A stretch of 64,000 nucleotides of DNA from Planctomycetota bacterium. GTDB taxonomy: Bacteria; Planctomycetota; UBA1135; UBA2386. The stretch covers positions 186,001 through 250,000 of the forward strand of contig JACKIB010000006.1 in assembly GCA_020638695.1 (NCBI GenBank). Reading direction: 5' to 3'. The number at the start of each line of letters is the position of its first letter. Position 1 is the first letter of the stretch. Below, one piece after another: positions 45,475-54,069 of this stretch. Below the pieces are notes generated by a model. It was not told the DNA's origin and did not search any database. It saw only the letters and a list, made by a program, of their open reading frames with translations. Position numbers and translations under genes: made by a program.

Positions 45475-47607
45475 ATGGTCGAAGTAGGCCGCTACGAGCG
45501 CACGTTGGGGCCGGTGCGGCTGGGGCTGCGCCGCGACTTGCGGGTCACCCGGCAGGTGACACGTCGCGGTCCGCGCTACGTGATCCACGATCCCATCGCG
45601 TTCAGCAACCACGCGTTCACTGCCGGCGACTACCGCGTACTGACGGCGATCGTGCCGCAGCAGACCCTGGCGGAGGTGTTCGCGCGCTTGGCACAGGACG
45701 GGGTGGTCGGCGCGGACGACAAGCAGGGGTTCTACGAATTCGTGCTGTGGCTGCACGACGCGGCGTTGGTGCAGCTGCCGATCGGCAATCCGGACGCGCT
45801 GTTCGAGCGGTACCAGCGCAAGCAAGCCAGTCGGCGTTCAGCGCTGCTCCGCGCGTTCCTCAGTTTGCGAGTCCCGCTGTGCAACCCGGACGCGTTCCTG
45901 CAGCGGACACTGCGCTACACCGGTTGGTTGTTCGGTGCTCCCGGCCTGATCATGTGGTGCGGCCTGCTGTTGCTGGTCGCGTGGAAGTGTCTCGGCCGGT
46001 TCGGCGAGCTGTTCGGCCAATCCGCCGACATGCTGCGGTTGGCCAACCTCCCGGTGCTGTGGCTGGCGCTGGTCGGGCTCAAGGCATTGCACGAGTTCGG
46101 CCACGCGTACGCGTGCCGCAAGCGCGGTGGCGCGGTGCCGGAGATGGGGGTGGTGTTCATCCTGATGACCCCCTGTGCCTACGTCGACGCAACGTCCTCT
46201 TGGCAACTCGACCGCCGGGGACGAATCGCGGTCGCCCTCGGTGGCATGTACGTCGAGTCGATCGTCGCGGGGATCTTCGCGTTGGTGTGGGCCGGTACCC
46301 AGCCCGGGCTGATGCACGATCTGGCGCTGAACGTGGTGGTGCTCGCCAGCGTGACCACGCTGCTGTTGAACATCAACCCGCTGATGAAGTTCGACGGCTA
46401 CTACGTGTTCTCGGACTGGATGGGGGTGTTCAACCTCCAGGAGCGGGCGCTGCGCTTCCTGCACGGTTGGTTCGGGCACCTGGTGCTCGGGATGCCGCGA
46501 CCGAACGCCGACCAGCCGCGCAGTGAGAGTCTGCTCTACGCGCTCTACGGCCCGGCCACGTTTCTCTATCGCATCACCCTGGCGCTCGGCATCACCGGGT
46601 TGGTGATGATGCAATGGCCGTCGGCCGGACTGGTTCTGGGGATCGGGTTCGGTTGGGCGCTGATCGTGCATCCGATCCTGCGCGGCGTGCTCTACCTGTG
46701 GAACGCGCGTGAGCTGGCATCGGTGCGCACCCGCGCCCGGTTGGTCGCCGCGGCGGCGGTCCTGACGGTCCCGGTGCTGCTGGCCCTCATGCCGGTCTCC
46801 TGGACGGTGGTCGCACCCGGTGTGCTGGAGCCGCGGGTGCGCGACTCGGTCCGAGCCCCGGCCAGCGGCTTCGTCGCCGAGCTCAGCGCCGAGGACGGCG
46901 CGGTGGTGGACCGCGGCGCGGCGATCTGTTCCCTGCGCGACCCCGAGCTCTCGGCGCTCCGCCTCCAGTTGTTGGGCGAGCTGCGGGCGACCGAAGTCAG
47001 CCTGGACACGGTCGAGTTGCGGGACGCGGCTCGGGCTGCCTCCCACCGCGCCCGGATCGCTGCACTGCGCAGCCGTGTGCAGGACATCGAGTCGCGCCTG
47101 ATCGCGATGTCGATCGCCGCGCCGGCCGCGGGCACCGTCGTTCGCACCGGGCCACTCGATCTGGTCGGCAGGTACGTGCACCGTGGAGAAGAGCTGTTCC
47201 AGATCCACGCGGGCCTCGACATGGTGCGGATCGTGCTCACCGACTTCGAGGTGTCGCGGGCCCGACTCGAGGTCGGCTCCACGGCGGAAGTGCGCTGGGC
47301 CGCCGACCCCAGCCACACGGTGCGCGGCGTGGTGCGCGAGATCCGGCGGTCGGCGTCGCGTCGCGACGTACCGTTGGCGCTCACCGTGGCGGGCGGTGGC
47401 GACCTGTATGCGAATCCCGCCGACGGACGAACGGCGACGGCGAAGCAACCGTACCTGCACGTGTTCCTGCAGACCGACCGGCCGCCGCTCGGCACGCACG
47501 GGACCGGGATGACGGCGCGGGTGCGGTTGCGCGGTCGAGTCGAGATGCTGGGTGCGTGGCTGCGCCGCCGGATCGGCTCGTTCTTCGACGCCTGGCGGAT
47601 GACCTGA
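45475..47607 (+). CDS. RRE/PqqD-like domain, M50 site-2 protease and HlyD adaptor fusion
   Basis: A 710-residue polytopic protein. Residues about 20-100 (RVTRQVTRRGPRYVIHDP...DYRVLTAIVPQQTLAEVFARL) look like a PqqD-type RiPP recognition element. The M50 protease core follows with HEFGH (206-210), and NPLMKFDGYY (301-310) supplies the metal Asp; several membrane helices surround them. From about 440 a HlyD-like adaptor has SVRAPASGFVAELSAEDGAVVDRGAAIC, a coiled coil, and APAAGTVVRTGPLD. Site-2 proteases cut within membranes; the RRE and HlyD parts suggest recognition and export of a peptide. It begins 4 bp after the GAF-HlyD gene. No precursor peptide is obvious nearby. Confidence 0.88.
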   Translation: MVEVGRYERTLGPVRLGLRRDLRVTRQVTRRGPRYVIHDPIAFSNHAFTAGDYRVLTAIVPQQTLAEVFARLAQDGVVGADDKQGFYEFVLWLHDAALVQLPIGNPDALFERYQRKQASRRSALLRAFLSLRVPLCNPDAFLQRTLRYTGWLFGAPGLIMWCGLLLLVAWKCLGRFGELFGQSADMLRLANLPVLWLALVGLKALHEFGHAYACRKRGGAVPEMGVVFILMTPCAYVDATSSWQLDRRGRIAVALGGMYVESIVAGIFALVWAGTQPGLMHDLALNVVVLASVTTLLLNINPLMKFDGYYVFSDWMGVFNLQERALRFLHGWFGHLVLGMPRPNADQPRSESLLYALYGPATFLYRITLALGITGLVMMQWPSAGLVLGIGFGWALIVHPILRGVLYLWNARELASVRTRARLVAAAAVLTVPVLLALMPVSWTVVAPGVLEPRVRDSVRAPASGFVAELSAEDGAVVDRGAAICSLRDPELSALRLQLLGELRATEVSLDTVELRDAARAASHRARIAALRSRVQDIESRLIAMSIAAPAAGTVVRTGPLDLVGRYVHRGEELFQIHAGLDMVRIVLTDFEVSRARLEVGSTAEVRWAADPSHTVRGVVREIRRSASRRDVPLALTVAGGGDLYANPADGRTATAKQPYLHVFLQTDRPPLGTHGTGMTARVRLRGRVEMLGAWLRRRIGSFFDAWRMT

Positions 47608-47634
47608 GCCGTGCTCGGGCGGCCGGGTCCGGTG

Positions 47635-48582
47635 CTACTTGGGCGCCGGCTTCGGCGGAAGCTCCGGAGCCTCCCCGGTCGTCGGCAGCTCGACCCACAT
47701 CTTGAGGCCGGCCTTCCAAGTGTGCCCCTGGTTCGGGGTGGCGATTCGGACCCGGAAGGTGTGGCTCGACGGATTGGCACGCATCGACGCGTAGACGACC
47801 TTGCCGCGCCGCACGTCCGTCGGGCGCGCAGCGGGACGTAGGTCTACTGCTACCCCCGGCGTGAACTTGTCCTTGTCGGCCACCGGGCACTCGAACTCCA
47901 CCCACAGCGGGTCGAGTTGCGAGACCTCGATCACCGGCACGAGCTTCTCGGTGGTCTCCCCGCGGGTCTTGTGTTGCTGGGTGACGACACCGGAGATCGG
48001 GCTGTGCACCGTCCGCTGTTCGAGCAGCACCTTCGCCTGCGCCAACTCGTTCTGCATCAGCGTCTGATCGAGACGCGACTGCTCGTACTTCAGGCTGGCG
48101 AGCATCGTCTCGAGCTCGCGGTCCTGCACCTCGGCGTCGCTGGTGATCTGCTTGCGCGACAGCTGCTCGAGGCGGTCCTTGAGCCGTGCCGAGTGCTTGA
48201 ACGCGGCCAGTGCGCGGCGCACCGACAGGTCGGACTGGGTCAGTGCCATCAGCCGATCGACCCGCAGCTGCTGGAGCTCGCTGCTGAGTCGGAACAGGAT
48301 CTGGCCCTCCTTGACGATGTCGCCCTCGCTCACCGGCACGGCGACGATGGTGCCAGCCTGCTCTGCCGCGACGGCCGCCACGTGGCTTGGTAGGCTCACG
48401 CCGATGTGGTGGGGGACCGGGAGCGTGCGGTGTTTCGTTGGCGGTTGCGTGCGCCGTGCCGACGTCGGCTCGTCGATGTGCCGGTGGACGGGTGGGCATG
48501 GGGCGGTGCCGCCGTCCCCGCGCGTCGCCGACCCCGCGCCGACCAGCAGGCTGAGAACGAAGGCCACCGTCGACCTGGTCAT
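47635..48582 (-). CDS. HlyD/RND-type periplasmic adaptor
   Basis: A 315-residue periplasmic adaptor with signal peptide (TRSTVAFVLSLLVGAGSAT), lipoyl half-motif (AAEQAGTIVAVPVSEGDIVKEGQILFRL), coiled-coil hairpin (RVDRLMALTQSDLSVRRALAAFKHSARLKDRLEQL) and second lipoyl half (TVHSPISGVVTQQHKTRGETTEKL), followed by a beta-barrel. Such proteins connect inner-membrane transporters to outer-membrane channels. Its ATG overlaps the stop of the HPt gene (ATGA, minus strand). It converges with the M50-HlyD gene, making it likely a third adaptor of the same system. No outer-membrane channel or ATPase is in the window. Confidence 0.85.
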   Translation of the reverse strand: MTRSTVAFVLSLLVGAGSATRGDGGTAPCPPVHRHIDEPTSARRTQPPTKHRTLPVPHHIGVSLPSHVAAVAAEQAGTIVAVPVSEGDIVKEGQILFRLSSELQQLRVDRLMALTQSDLSVRRALAAFKHSARLKDRLEQLSRKQITSDAEVQDRELETMLASLKYEQSRLDQTLMQNELAQAKVLLEQRTVHSPISGVVTQQHKTRGETTEKLVPVIEVSQLDPLWVEFECPVADKDKFTPGVAVDLRPAARPTDVRRGKVVYASMRANPSSHTFRVRIATPNQGHTWKAGLKMWVELPTTGEAPELPPKPAPK

Positions 48583-48983
48583 GACGACTGCCCCAGCTCG
48601 GCGTCCAACTGCGCGAGCACCGCCTCGACCCGTTGGTGCTCGGCCCTTGCCTCGTCCAGTTGTGCTGCGGCTGCGGCGAAGTCCGCGGTGCCGCCGCACT
48701 GTTCGAGGGCGAACGCCAGGTCGCCCAAGTGGTCCGCGCCCAGGTTGCGGGCGGTGCCCTTCAGCGTGTGTGCCGCGGTGCGACACGGCTCGGCAGCGCC
48801 GCTACCAACCGCCTGCGCGATGCTCTCCAGAAGCTCGCTACAGCTGCTGCGAAACAACTCGAGCATCCCGCGGGCCATCTCCGGCTCGCTGAACAACCCG
48901 AGGACCTCGAGGCGTGCAACGATTCCGCCCCGGATCCCGTCCGGGTCGGCGCCGCCGGGCCCGCATGCGTCGTGTCCGCTCAT
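48579..48983 (-). CDS. Stand-alone HPt phosphotransfer protein
   Basis: A 134-residue four-helix HPt protein with the active-site helix TAAHTLKGTARNLGADHLGDLAFALEQ (His72). HPt proteins pass phosphate from a hybrid kinase receiver to a response regulator. The hybrid kinase at 40290-43001 lacks an HPt, so this is its natural partner. The ATG at 48983 has AGGGGAC just upstream; the longer frame to 49097 is unlikely. Coupled by ATGA to the adaptor gene that follows. Confidence 0.88.
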   Translation of the reverse strand: MSGHDACGPGGADPDGIRGGIVARLEVLGLFSEPEMARGMLELFRSSCSELLESIAQAVGSGAAEPCRTAAHTLKGTARNLGADHLGDLAFALEQCGGTADFAAAAAQLDEARAEHQRVEAVLAQLDAELGQSS

Positions 48984-49109
48984 CTGTCCCCTTGGCCGGC
49001 ACTCCTGGAAGCGGGTGCCGTGCCAATCGACAGTTCGAGTGCTAGCCGGGTACTTCTTGAGGCGTTCTTCCGCGGCTGTCGAAAAGCTCGGCAGCACCGC
49101 GCGGTCGAA

Positions 49110-50912
49110 CTACTCCCAGGGGAGGAGTTCGACGTCGCCCTTCAAGCTCGGCGGTCGGGCCTTGAGTTTCCACTTGCCGCCCAACGTCGAGCCGCCCTTC
49201 TTCGGCGGCAGGGGATCCCCCGTCGAGGATTCGAAGCGCTTGCTGCGGTCGACACCGTGCAGGGTGAAGAACTGCCCGGGTCCGCCGCGCATGGTCTCGT
49301 ACTTCTCCGGCGGGTAGACGTACTTCGCGCCGCCGCCGATATGACGGTACTTCTTGAAGTCGCGGCGCAACTGGTCCCACGCCGCCATGTCGGTCTGGTA
49401 GTACACCCCGAACGACACGGTGTTGGTGTTCGGGTCGATCGGTGGGGTGAGTCGACCCCAGTACAGGTACTCCGGATCGTTCTCGTTCGAACTCTCCGGA
49501 TCGACGACGTAGGCGCCGACTTCGAGGAACAGTACGCCCTCGTCGACCAGCGCCTGTGGGACGGTCACGGTCACGTTGAGGTGCGTGCCCTCACCCTGGG
49601 GTGCGGGGATCTTCGCTGGCTCGTCGGCGATCGCCAGCGGTGCGAAGGACACCGTCGGGTTGCGCAGCGGCAGCCATTCCTTGCCCGAGGGGGCCTGCAG
49701 CAGCACGTCCGGGTCGTGGTCGTTGTCGAAGTCGCCGACCAAGACGAAGCGACCGAGCGGACCGGGTCCGCTGAGGTCGGCGGGAGCCGGCTGGACCCAC
49801 GGTTCGGAACTGCCGAACTGCTGCGGGTCGCCCGGGTGCGCGACCACGCCCGAGCCATCGGCCGGGAACCCGAGGAGGAGTCCGCCGCCGGTGCCGCGTC
49901 CATTGCCGTCGAGGATGCGACAGGTAGCGAGGTTGCCGACGCCGGCCGGGTTCGGGAACACCTGGTAGTCGAATCCCGATGGGAAGTCCGGGTTGCCGAC
50001 CGGGTGGTGGCGGAGCACGATCACGCCGTTGCGCAAGCAGATGGCCAGGTCGTCGCAGCGGTTCAGGTCGAGATCACCGGCGGCCAGGTCCACCACGGTG
50101 TTGGCGGCGAACGGGAGGAATCGGTCGAACACGAAGCTGCCCTGCCCGGAGTCGCGGAACGTCACGACGCCGTAGCCCGGGGCGTGCGCCGCGAAGTCGG
50201 CCTGGCGGTCACCGTCGACGTCGAGCACCTGCAGCATCTCGAGTCGGACCGGGAGCACCACGGAGACGGTGCTGTCGACCGACAGGTAGGTGTTCTTCAC
50301 CGTGCCCATCACCAGCTTGATCACCTCGGTGCCGTTGTTGGGCAGGCTGCGCAGCACCAGGATCTCGTCGTGGCCGTTCCGGTCGACATCCGCGGTCACG
50401 ATCTCGTACACGCCGGTACCGGTCTTCCAGCCGCTCGGGCCGCCGCCGAGGTAGCCGTCGCGCGGGTCGCCCTTGGGCACGCGGGGGTACCAGTTCAGGA
50501 GCGAAAGCTGGTCGCTGTTCGGATCGACCATCAGCAGCTGGTCGACGCCCAGCGAGCTCGTGTGGAAGGTCGCGCCGGTCACGAAGGAACTCGACTTCAT
50601 CGAGTCGCGGCGGTGGAACCGACCGAGGCCGGCCGAGTTGGCCAGCCGGACCGCGACCTCGCCGGTCTGCGCGCCGTCGCCGAGGAACCACACGTCGGGA
50701 TTGTGGTCGCCGTCGAGGTCGGCGATGCCCACGGCCTTCGCGGCGACGCGCAGCGGCGCGCCGGCGCTGTCGACGAACGGCGCGAACCCGTCCATCGCCA
50801 GATCCGTCGGGTAGCCGGGGACCTGACCCTGGATCGCCGCTCCGGGCGTCTGGGCCGGAATCGCGGCGCAGAGCAGCGAGGCGATGGCGAAAGCGGGGCA
50901 GAGTGCGCGCAT
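49110..50912 (-). CDS. Secreted FG-GAP/VCBS-repeat protein
   Basis: A 600-residue protein with a signal peptide (MRALCPAFAIASLLCAAIPAQ) and several calcium-loop repeats of FG-GAP/VCBS type: GIADLDGDHNPDVWFLGD, VTADVDRNGHDEILVL, QVLDVDGDRQADFAAH, AAGDLDLNRCDDLAIC, VGDFDNDHDPDVLLQ. These form an integrin-like beta-propeller, here probably of six or seven blades. The C-terminal about 180 residues (SNENDPEYLYWGRLTPPIDP, YKTM-like GGAKYVYPPEKYE) are unique. No enzyme motif. It is preceded by an unusual leader with a terminator-like fold (51051-51121), so its expression may be attenuated. Confidence 0.78.
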   Translation of the reverse strand: MRALCPAFAIASLLCAAIPAQTPGAAIQGQVPGYPTDLAMDGFAPFVDSAGAPLRVAAKAVGIADLDGDHNPDVWFLGDGAQTGEVAVRLANSAGLGRFHRRDSMKSSSFVTGATFHTSSLGVDQLLMVDPNSDQLSLLNWYPRVPKGDPRDGYLGGGPSGWKTGTGVYEIVTADVDRNGHDEILVLRSLPNNGTEVIKLVMGTVKNTYLSVDSTVSVVLPVRLEMLQVLDVDGDRQADFAAHAPGYGVVTFRDSGQGSFVFDRFLPFAANTVVDLAAGDLDLNRCDDLAICLRNGVIVLRHHPVGNPDFPSGFDYQVFPNPAGVGNLATCRILDGNGRGTGGGLLLGFPADGSGVVAHPGDPQQFGSSEPWVQPAPADLSGPGPLGRFVLVGDFDNDHDPDVLLQAPSGKEWLPLRNPTVSFAPLAIADEPAKIPAPQGEGTHLNVTVTVPQALVDEGVLFLEVGAYVVDPESSNENDPEYLYWGRLTPPIDPNTNTVSFGVYYQTDMAAWDQLRRDFKKYRHIGGGAKYVYPPEKYETMRGGPGQFFTLHGVDRSKRFESSTGDPLPPKKGGSTLGGKWKLKARPPSLKGDVELLPWE

Positions 50913-51050
50913 GGCTCTCGGTCGTGTGGTGGGGGGGAGCCGACCGGACGATGCTAACCGATCGATACCGACCCGGGGAGTGTCGCGAGCGCCGTGAACG
51001 GACGGAGGAAACCGGGTTTTTTCTGTGCCACGCCGGCTGGGGCGCGTACG

Positions 51051-51121
51051 AAAAAAAACCAGAAGCCGGGCCCCCTGCCTGATGGTCCGACTCCTGGTTT
51101 GCCGAACGGACCATCCGTCCG
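51051..51121 (-). promoter_or_regulatory. Attenuator-like leader upstream of the VCBS-protein gene
   Basis: Read on the minus strand: CGGAC/GTCCG can form a small stem; GATGGTCCG (51089-51081 complement) and CGGACCATC form a perfect 9-bp stem whose 17-nt loop contains ACCAGGAG; ACCAGGAG can instead pair with CTTCTGGT (51065-51058), one G-U pair, directly followed by a run of T (51057-51051). The first hairpin and the terminator share sequence, as in attenuators or riboswitches. The gene start is 138 nt further on. Based on pairing by eye only. The remainder of 50913-51218 has another T6 run on the plus strand (51015-51021) with a weak stem and nothing else I recognise. Confidence 0.4.
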
Positions 51122-51190
51122 GCGTTTCCCTGCGGGGATCGCAGGTAGCGCTTGTTGTCGGCGGGTCGGTCGCGCGCCGGCTCGGACAGG

Positions 51191-51213
51191 AAAAAACCCG
51201 CGACCCTGCGGGG
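51191..51213 (-). terminator. Rho-independent terminator of the Ser/Thr kinase gene
   Basis: On the minus strand CCCCGCAGGGTCGCGGG is followed by TTTTTT, beginning 6 nt after the kinase stop. GC stem plus T-tract is a standard intrinsic terminator. Confidence 0.7.
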
Positions 51214-51218
51214 ACGGT

Positions 51219-53156
51219 TCAGCGGCGCGCCGGATCCCGCCCGCTGGAACGGGGTGCGGGCTCGCCTTTGCGTTCCGCCCCCTTGGCCGCAGGTTTGGCT
51301 CCCGCTCCGGCCGAGCCGAACAAGCGGCCCAGGTCCTCGAGCATCGTGCGCAGCTCCTGTGTGTCCACGCCGGCGGCGTCAGGTCGCGTGTCCGGCGGTT
51401 GCTGCGGAGGGGCGACCGCATCGTCCCCCCGCAGCAGCCGCGCCATGTTCTCTTCGGTACGGGCCGCGTCGTGGTCGCCGACCCGCCGGAAGATCCGCGC
51501 CGCTTGTGCGTGCACCTGGGCGTCGTAGTGGAACTCGATACACGCAGTTCGCGCCGCGGCCCGGGCCGCTGCCGTCTGGCCGCCCAGCTCGAGCAACTCC
51601 GCCCGGGCGATTGCTGCCGAGCCGCTCGGCTCCTCGATTCCGTCGAGCAGTTCGCGGGCCCGGTCGAGCACGTTGGCGCGGGCCGGACCCGGCGTGATGC
51701 CCGCCGCCATGCGCAGCAGGGAATCCGCGACCAAGCAGCGGGTCGTGGTGCTCCGGTCGAGCTCCAGCAAGGCGCGTAGGTCGCCCATCAGGCGGCGGCG
51801 ACCCTGTGGGCTCGGGATCTGCTGCAGGGTGGCGATGCGCTCGATCAGCAAGTCTTCCCGCGATGTGCCGAGCAACTCCGCGGCGGCGTCGAGGTCGGCC
51901 AGTGTCGCGTCGAAGTCGGCCAGCGCGCCGGGCCAATCCCGTTGGCTGTGGCGGACCCTGGCCCGGGTGAGCCGCGCGCGTCGGTTGTTCGGGTCCACCG
52001 CCAGAACCTCCGATGTCAGGCGCTCGGCTTCCACCAGTTCGTTGCGCCGCTCCTCCGCACTCGCGCGGCGGAAACCGTGGATCGGTTGGGAGATCGCCTT
52101 CGTGTAGCTGAGTTCCGCCTGCTTGAGCAGGCGTTCGATGCGAATGACCCGGCGGTCGTAGTGCAGCATCACCGCGGCGGTCGCCACCGTGCCGAGCACC
52201 GCCAACAGCGCAGCGCGCATCGGGTGGCGGCGCACCGCGCGCAGCGCCTTGCCCAGCGCGGTGGGCTTGCGTGCCAGAACCCGCTCCCCGGCGAGGAACC
52301 GTCGCAAGTCGTCCGCCATGTCCAGCGCCGAGCCGTAGCGTTGGGTCGGGCGTTTCTCGAGCGCGCGCAGCACGATCGCCTCGAGTGCCTCGGGCACGTC
52401 GTGCCGCAATCTGGTCGGTCGGGGTGGCTCCTGGTCGAGCACTGCGCGAAGCACCGCCTGGGCGGTGGGTGCGACGAACGGCGGGCGGCCGCACAGCAGC
52501 TCGAACAGGGTCGCACCGAGTCCGTACACGTCGGCGCGCGTGTCGACGTCGGTGCGGTGTCCGAGAATCTGCTCCGGGGCCATGTACATCGGTGTGCCGA
52601 CGATCGCACCGCTCTCGGTGAACGAGCCGGTGCCGGTCTCTCGTGCCAGCCCGAAGTCGGTGATCACCACGCGACCGTCCGCGGCGAGGATCACGTTGCC
52701 CGGCTTGATGTCGCGGTGCACGACGCCGTGGTCGTGCGCGAACTGCAGCGCGTCGCCGAGCGTGGCACCGATCTCCGCCGCGTGGCGCACCGGCAACGGC
52801 CCGACCTGAACGCGTTCCTGCAGCGTGGTGCCGTCGACGAATTCCATCACGAAGTAGTGCAACCGCCCGCGGCGCCCGTGCTCGAGCACCCGCACGATGC
52901 TCGGATGCTCGATCCGCGACATCAGTTCGCCTTCCTTGGCGAAGCGGGCCAGGGCGCGGTCGGTGAGCGTCAGGCTCGGCGGGAGCACCTTGAGTGCCAC
53001 ACGCTGCCCGTCACGCTTGCGGATCGCCTCGTAGACGATCCCCATCGATCCCTTGCCGACCTCGCGCCGGATCTCGAAATCGGCCAGCTCCTCGGCCAGC
53101 GTCTGCGGGGAGAACGTGTAGAAGTCGGTGCGGAAGCCGAAGTCGTGGTCGGTCAC
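51219..53156 (-). CDS. PknB-type Ser/Thr protein kinase with TPR-like C-terminal region
   Basis: A 645-residue kinase. Gly-rich loop GKGSMGIVYEA (35-45), Lys56 in VALKVLPP, HRDIKPGN (Asp149), DFG (167-169), GTPMYMAPEQILG activation segment and the DVYGLGATLFELLCGRPPF helix show an active Hanks-type kinase. A membrane segment (about 310-330, AALLAVLGTVATAAVML) separates it from a helical TPR-like extracytoplasmic region (VLAVDPNNRRARLTRARVRHSQRDWPGALADF). The C-terminal tail is Pro/Ala/Lys-rich. Such kinases are very numerous in planctomycetes; target unknown. It starts 12 bp after kdsA, so co-transcription with the envelope genes is likely. Confidence 0.9.
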   Translation of the reverse strand: MTDHDFGFRTDFYTFSPQTLAEELADFEIRREVGKGSMGIVYEAIRKRDGQRVALKVLPPSLTLTDRALARFAKEGELMSRIEHPSIVRVLEHGRRGRLHYFVMEFVDGTTLQERVQVGPLPVRHAAEIGATLGDALQFAHDHGVVHRDIKPGNVILAADGRVVITDFGLARETGTGSFTESGAIVGTPMYMAPEQILGHRTDVDTRADVYGLGATLFELLCGRPPFVAPTAQAVLRAVLDQEPPRPTRLRHDVPEALEAIVLRALEKRPTQRYGSALDMADDLRRFLAGERVLARKPTALGKALRAVRRHPMRAALLAVLGTVATAAVMLHYDRRVIRIERLLKQAELSYTKAISQPIHGFRRASAEERRNELVEAERLTSEVLAVDPNNRRARLTRARVRHSQRDWPGALADFDATLADLDAAAELLGTSREDLLIERIATLQQIPSPQGRRRLMGDLRALLELDRSTTTRCLVADSLLRMAAGITPGPARANVLDRARELLDGIEEPSGSAAIARAELLELGGQTAAARAAARTACIEFHYDAQVHAQAARIFRRVGDHDAARTEENMARLLRGDDAVAPPQQPPDTRPDAAGVDTQELRTMLEDLGRLFGSAGAGAKPAAKGAERKGEPAPRSSGRDPARR

Positions 53157-53168
53157 GCGCCCACCGGC

Positions 53169-54002
53169 TCAGTTGTCGAGCGCTGCGCGGATCGCCACCA
53201 GTTGGCGCAGCAGCGCTTCCAGGGAGTCGAGTCGCAGCATGTTCGGCCCGTCGGAGGGGGCGCGGTCCGGATCCTCGTGCACTTCGACGAACAACCCGTC
53301 CACTCCGCAGGCCACCGCCGCCCGCGCCAAATAGGGTACTCGGCTGCGGTCGCCGCCGGTCGAGGTGCCGGCACCGCCGGGCCGCTGCACCGCGTGCGTG
53401 GCGTCGAACACCAGTGGTTGGCCGGTCGCGCGCATCGTCGGGAAGCCGGCGAAGTCGACCACCAGCGTGCGGTAGCCGAAGCTGGTGCCGCGGTCGGTCA
53501 ACAGCACCCGCTCGGTGCCGCCGCCGTCGCGCAGCTTGACGACGATGTTCGCCATGTCTTCGGGGGCGAGAAACTGCCCTTTCTTCACGTTTACCGTCCT
53601 GCCGGTGCGCGCCGCGGCGAGCAGCAGGTCGGTCTGCCGGCACAGGAATGCCGGAATCTGCAGGATGTCGACCACCTCGCCCGCTGCTGCGGCCTGTTCC
53701 TCGGTGTGCACGTCGGTCAACACCGGGAGGTCGAGTTCGCGGCGTACTTCGTCGAGGATCGTCAACCCCTCGTCGAGCCCCGGGCCGCGAAAGCCGTGCA
53801 GCGAGGTGCGGTTCGCCTTGTCGAAGCTGCTCTTGAACACCAACGGGACGCCGGTCGCCGCACAGATACGCCGCAGCTGCTCGGCGTGGCGCAGCGTGTG
53901 TTCGCGCCCCTCGATCACGCAGGGGCCGGCGATCAACGCCAGGGGTGCGCCGCCACCGAAAGTGACGGGTCCGACAGGAACGGCTCGGGTCAGCTCGGGC
54001 AC
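53169..54002 (-). CDS. kdsA: 3-deoxy-8-phosphooctulonate synthase (KdsA)
   Basis: A 277-residue enzyme of normal length that condenses phosphoenolpyruvate with arabinose 5-phosphate to Kdo 8-phosphate for lipopolysaccharide. Seen: LIAGPCVIEGREHTL, FKSSFDKANRTS, PVLTDVHT, ILQIPAFLCRQTDLL, VNVKKGQFLAPEDM, LTDRGTSFGY, FDATHAVQRPGG, and GLFVEVHEDPDRAPSDGPNML. The Cys in the EDPDKA-like loop region and the first Cys (GPCVIE) bear on metal dependence but were not resolved. GTG at 54002 is the start; the longer frame antisense-overlaps the upstream gene. It supports an outer membrane with Kdo. Confidence 0.95.
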   Translation of the reverse strand: MPELTRAVPVGPVTFGGGAPLALIAGPCVIEGREHTLRHAEQLRRICAATGVPLVFKSSFDKANRTSLHGFRGPGLDEGLTILDEVRRELDLPVLTDVHTEEQAAAAGEVVDILQIPAFLCRQTDLLLAAARTGRTVNVKKGQFLAPEDMANIVVKLRDGGGTERVLLTDRGTSFGYRTLVVDFAGFPTMRATGQPLVFDATHAVQRPGGAGTSTGGDRSRVPYLARAAVACGVDGLFVEVHEDPDRAPSDGPNMLRLDSLEALLRQLVAIRAALDN

Positions 54003-54069
54003 CCGCGGAGTGTAGTCGGCGGACCCGTGCCGTGCTGCGGCCACCCGGGAAAGCCGCGCCGCGCGCCGA

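Noticed and set aside
51006..51025. Plus-strand terminator-like T6 run
   Set aside because: A 6-bp stem with a long loop and no plus-strand gene upstream; probably incidental.
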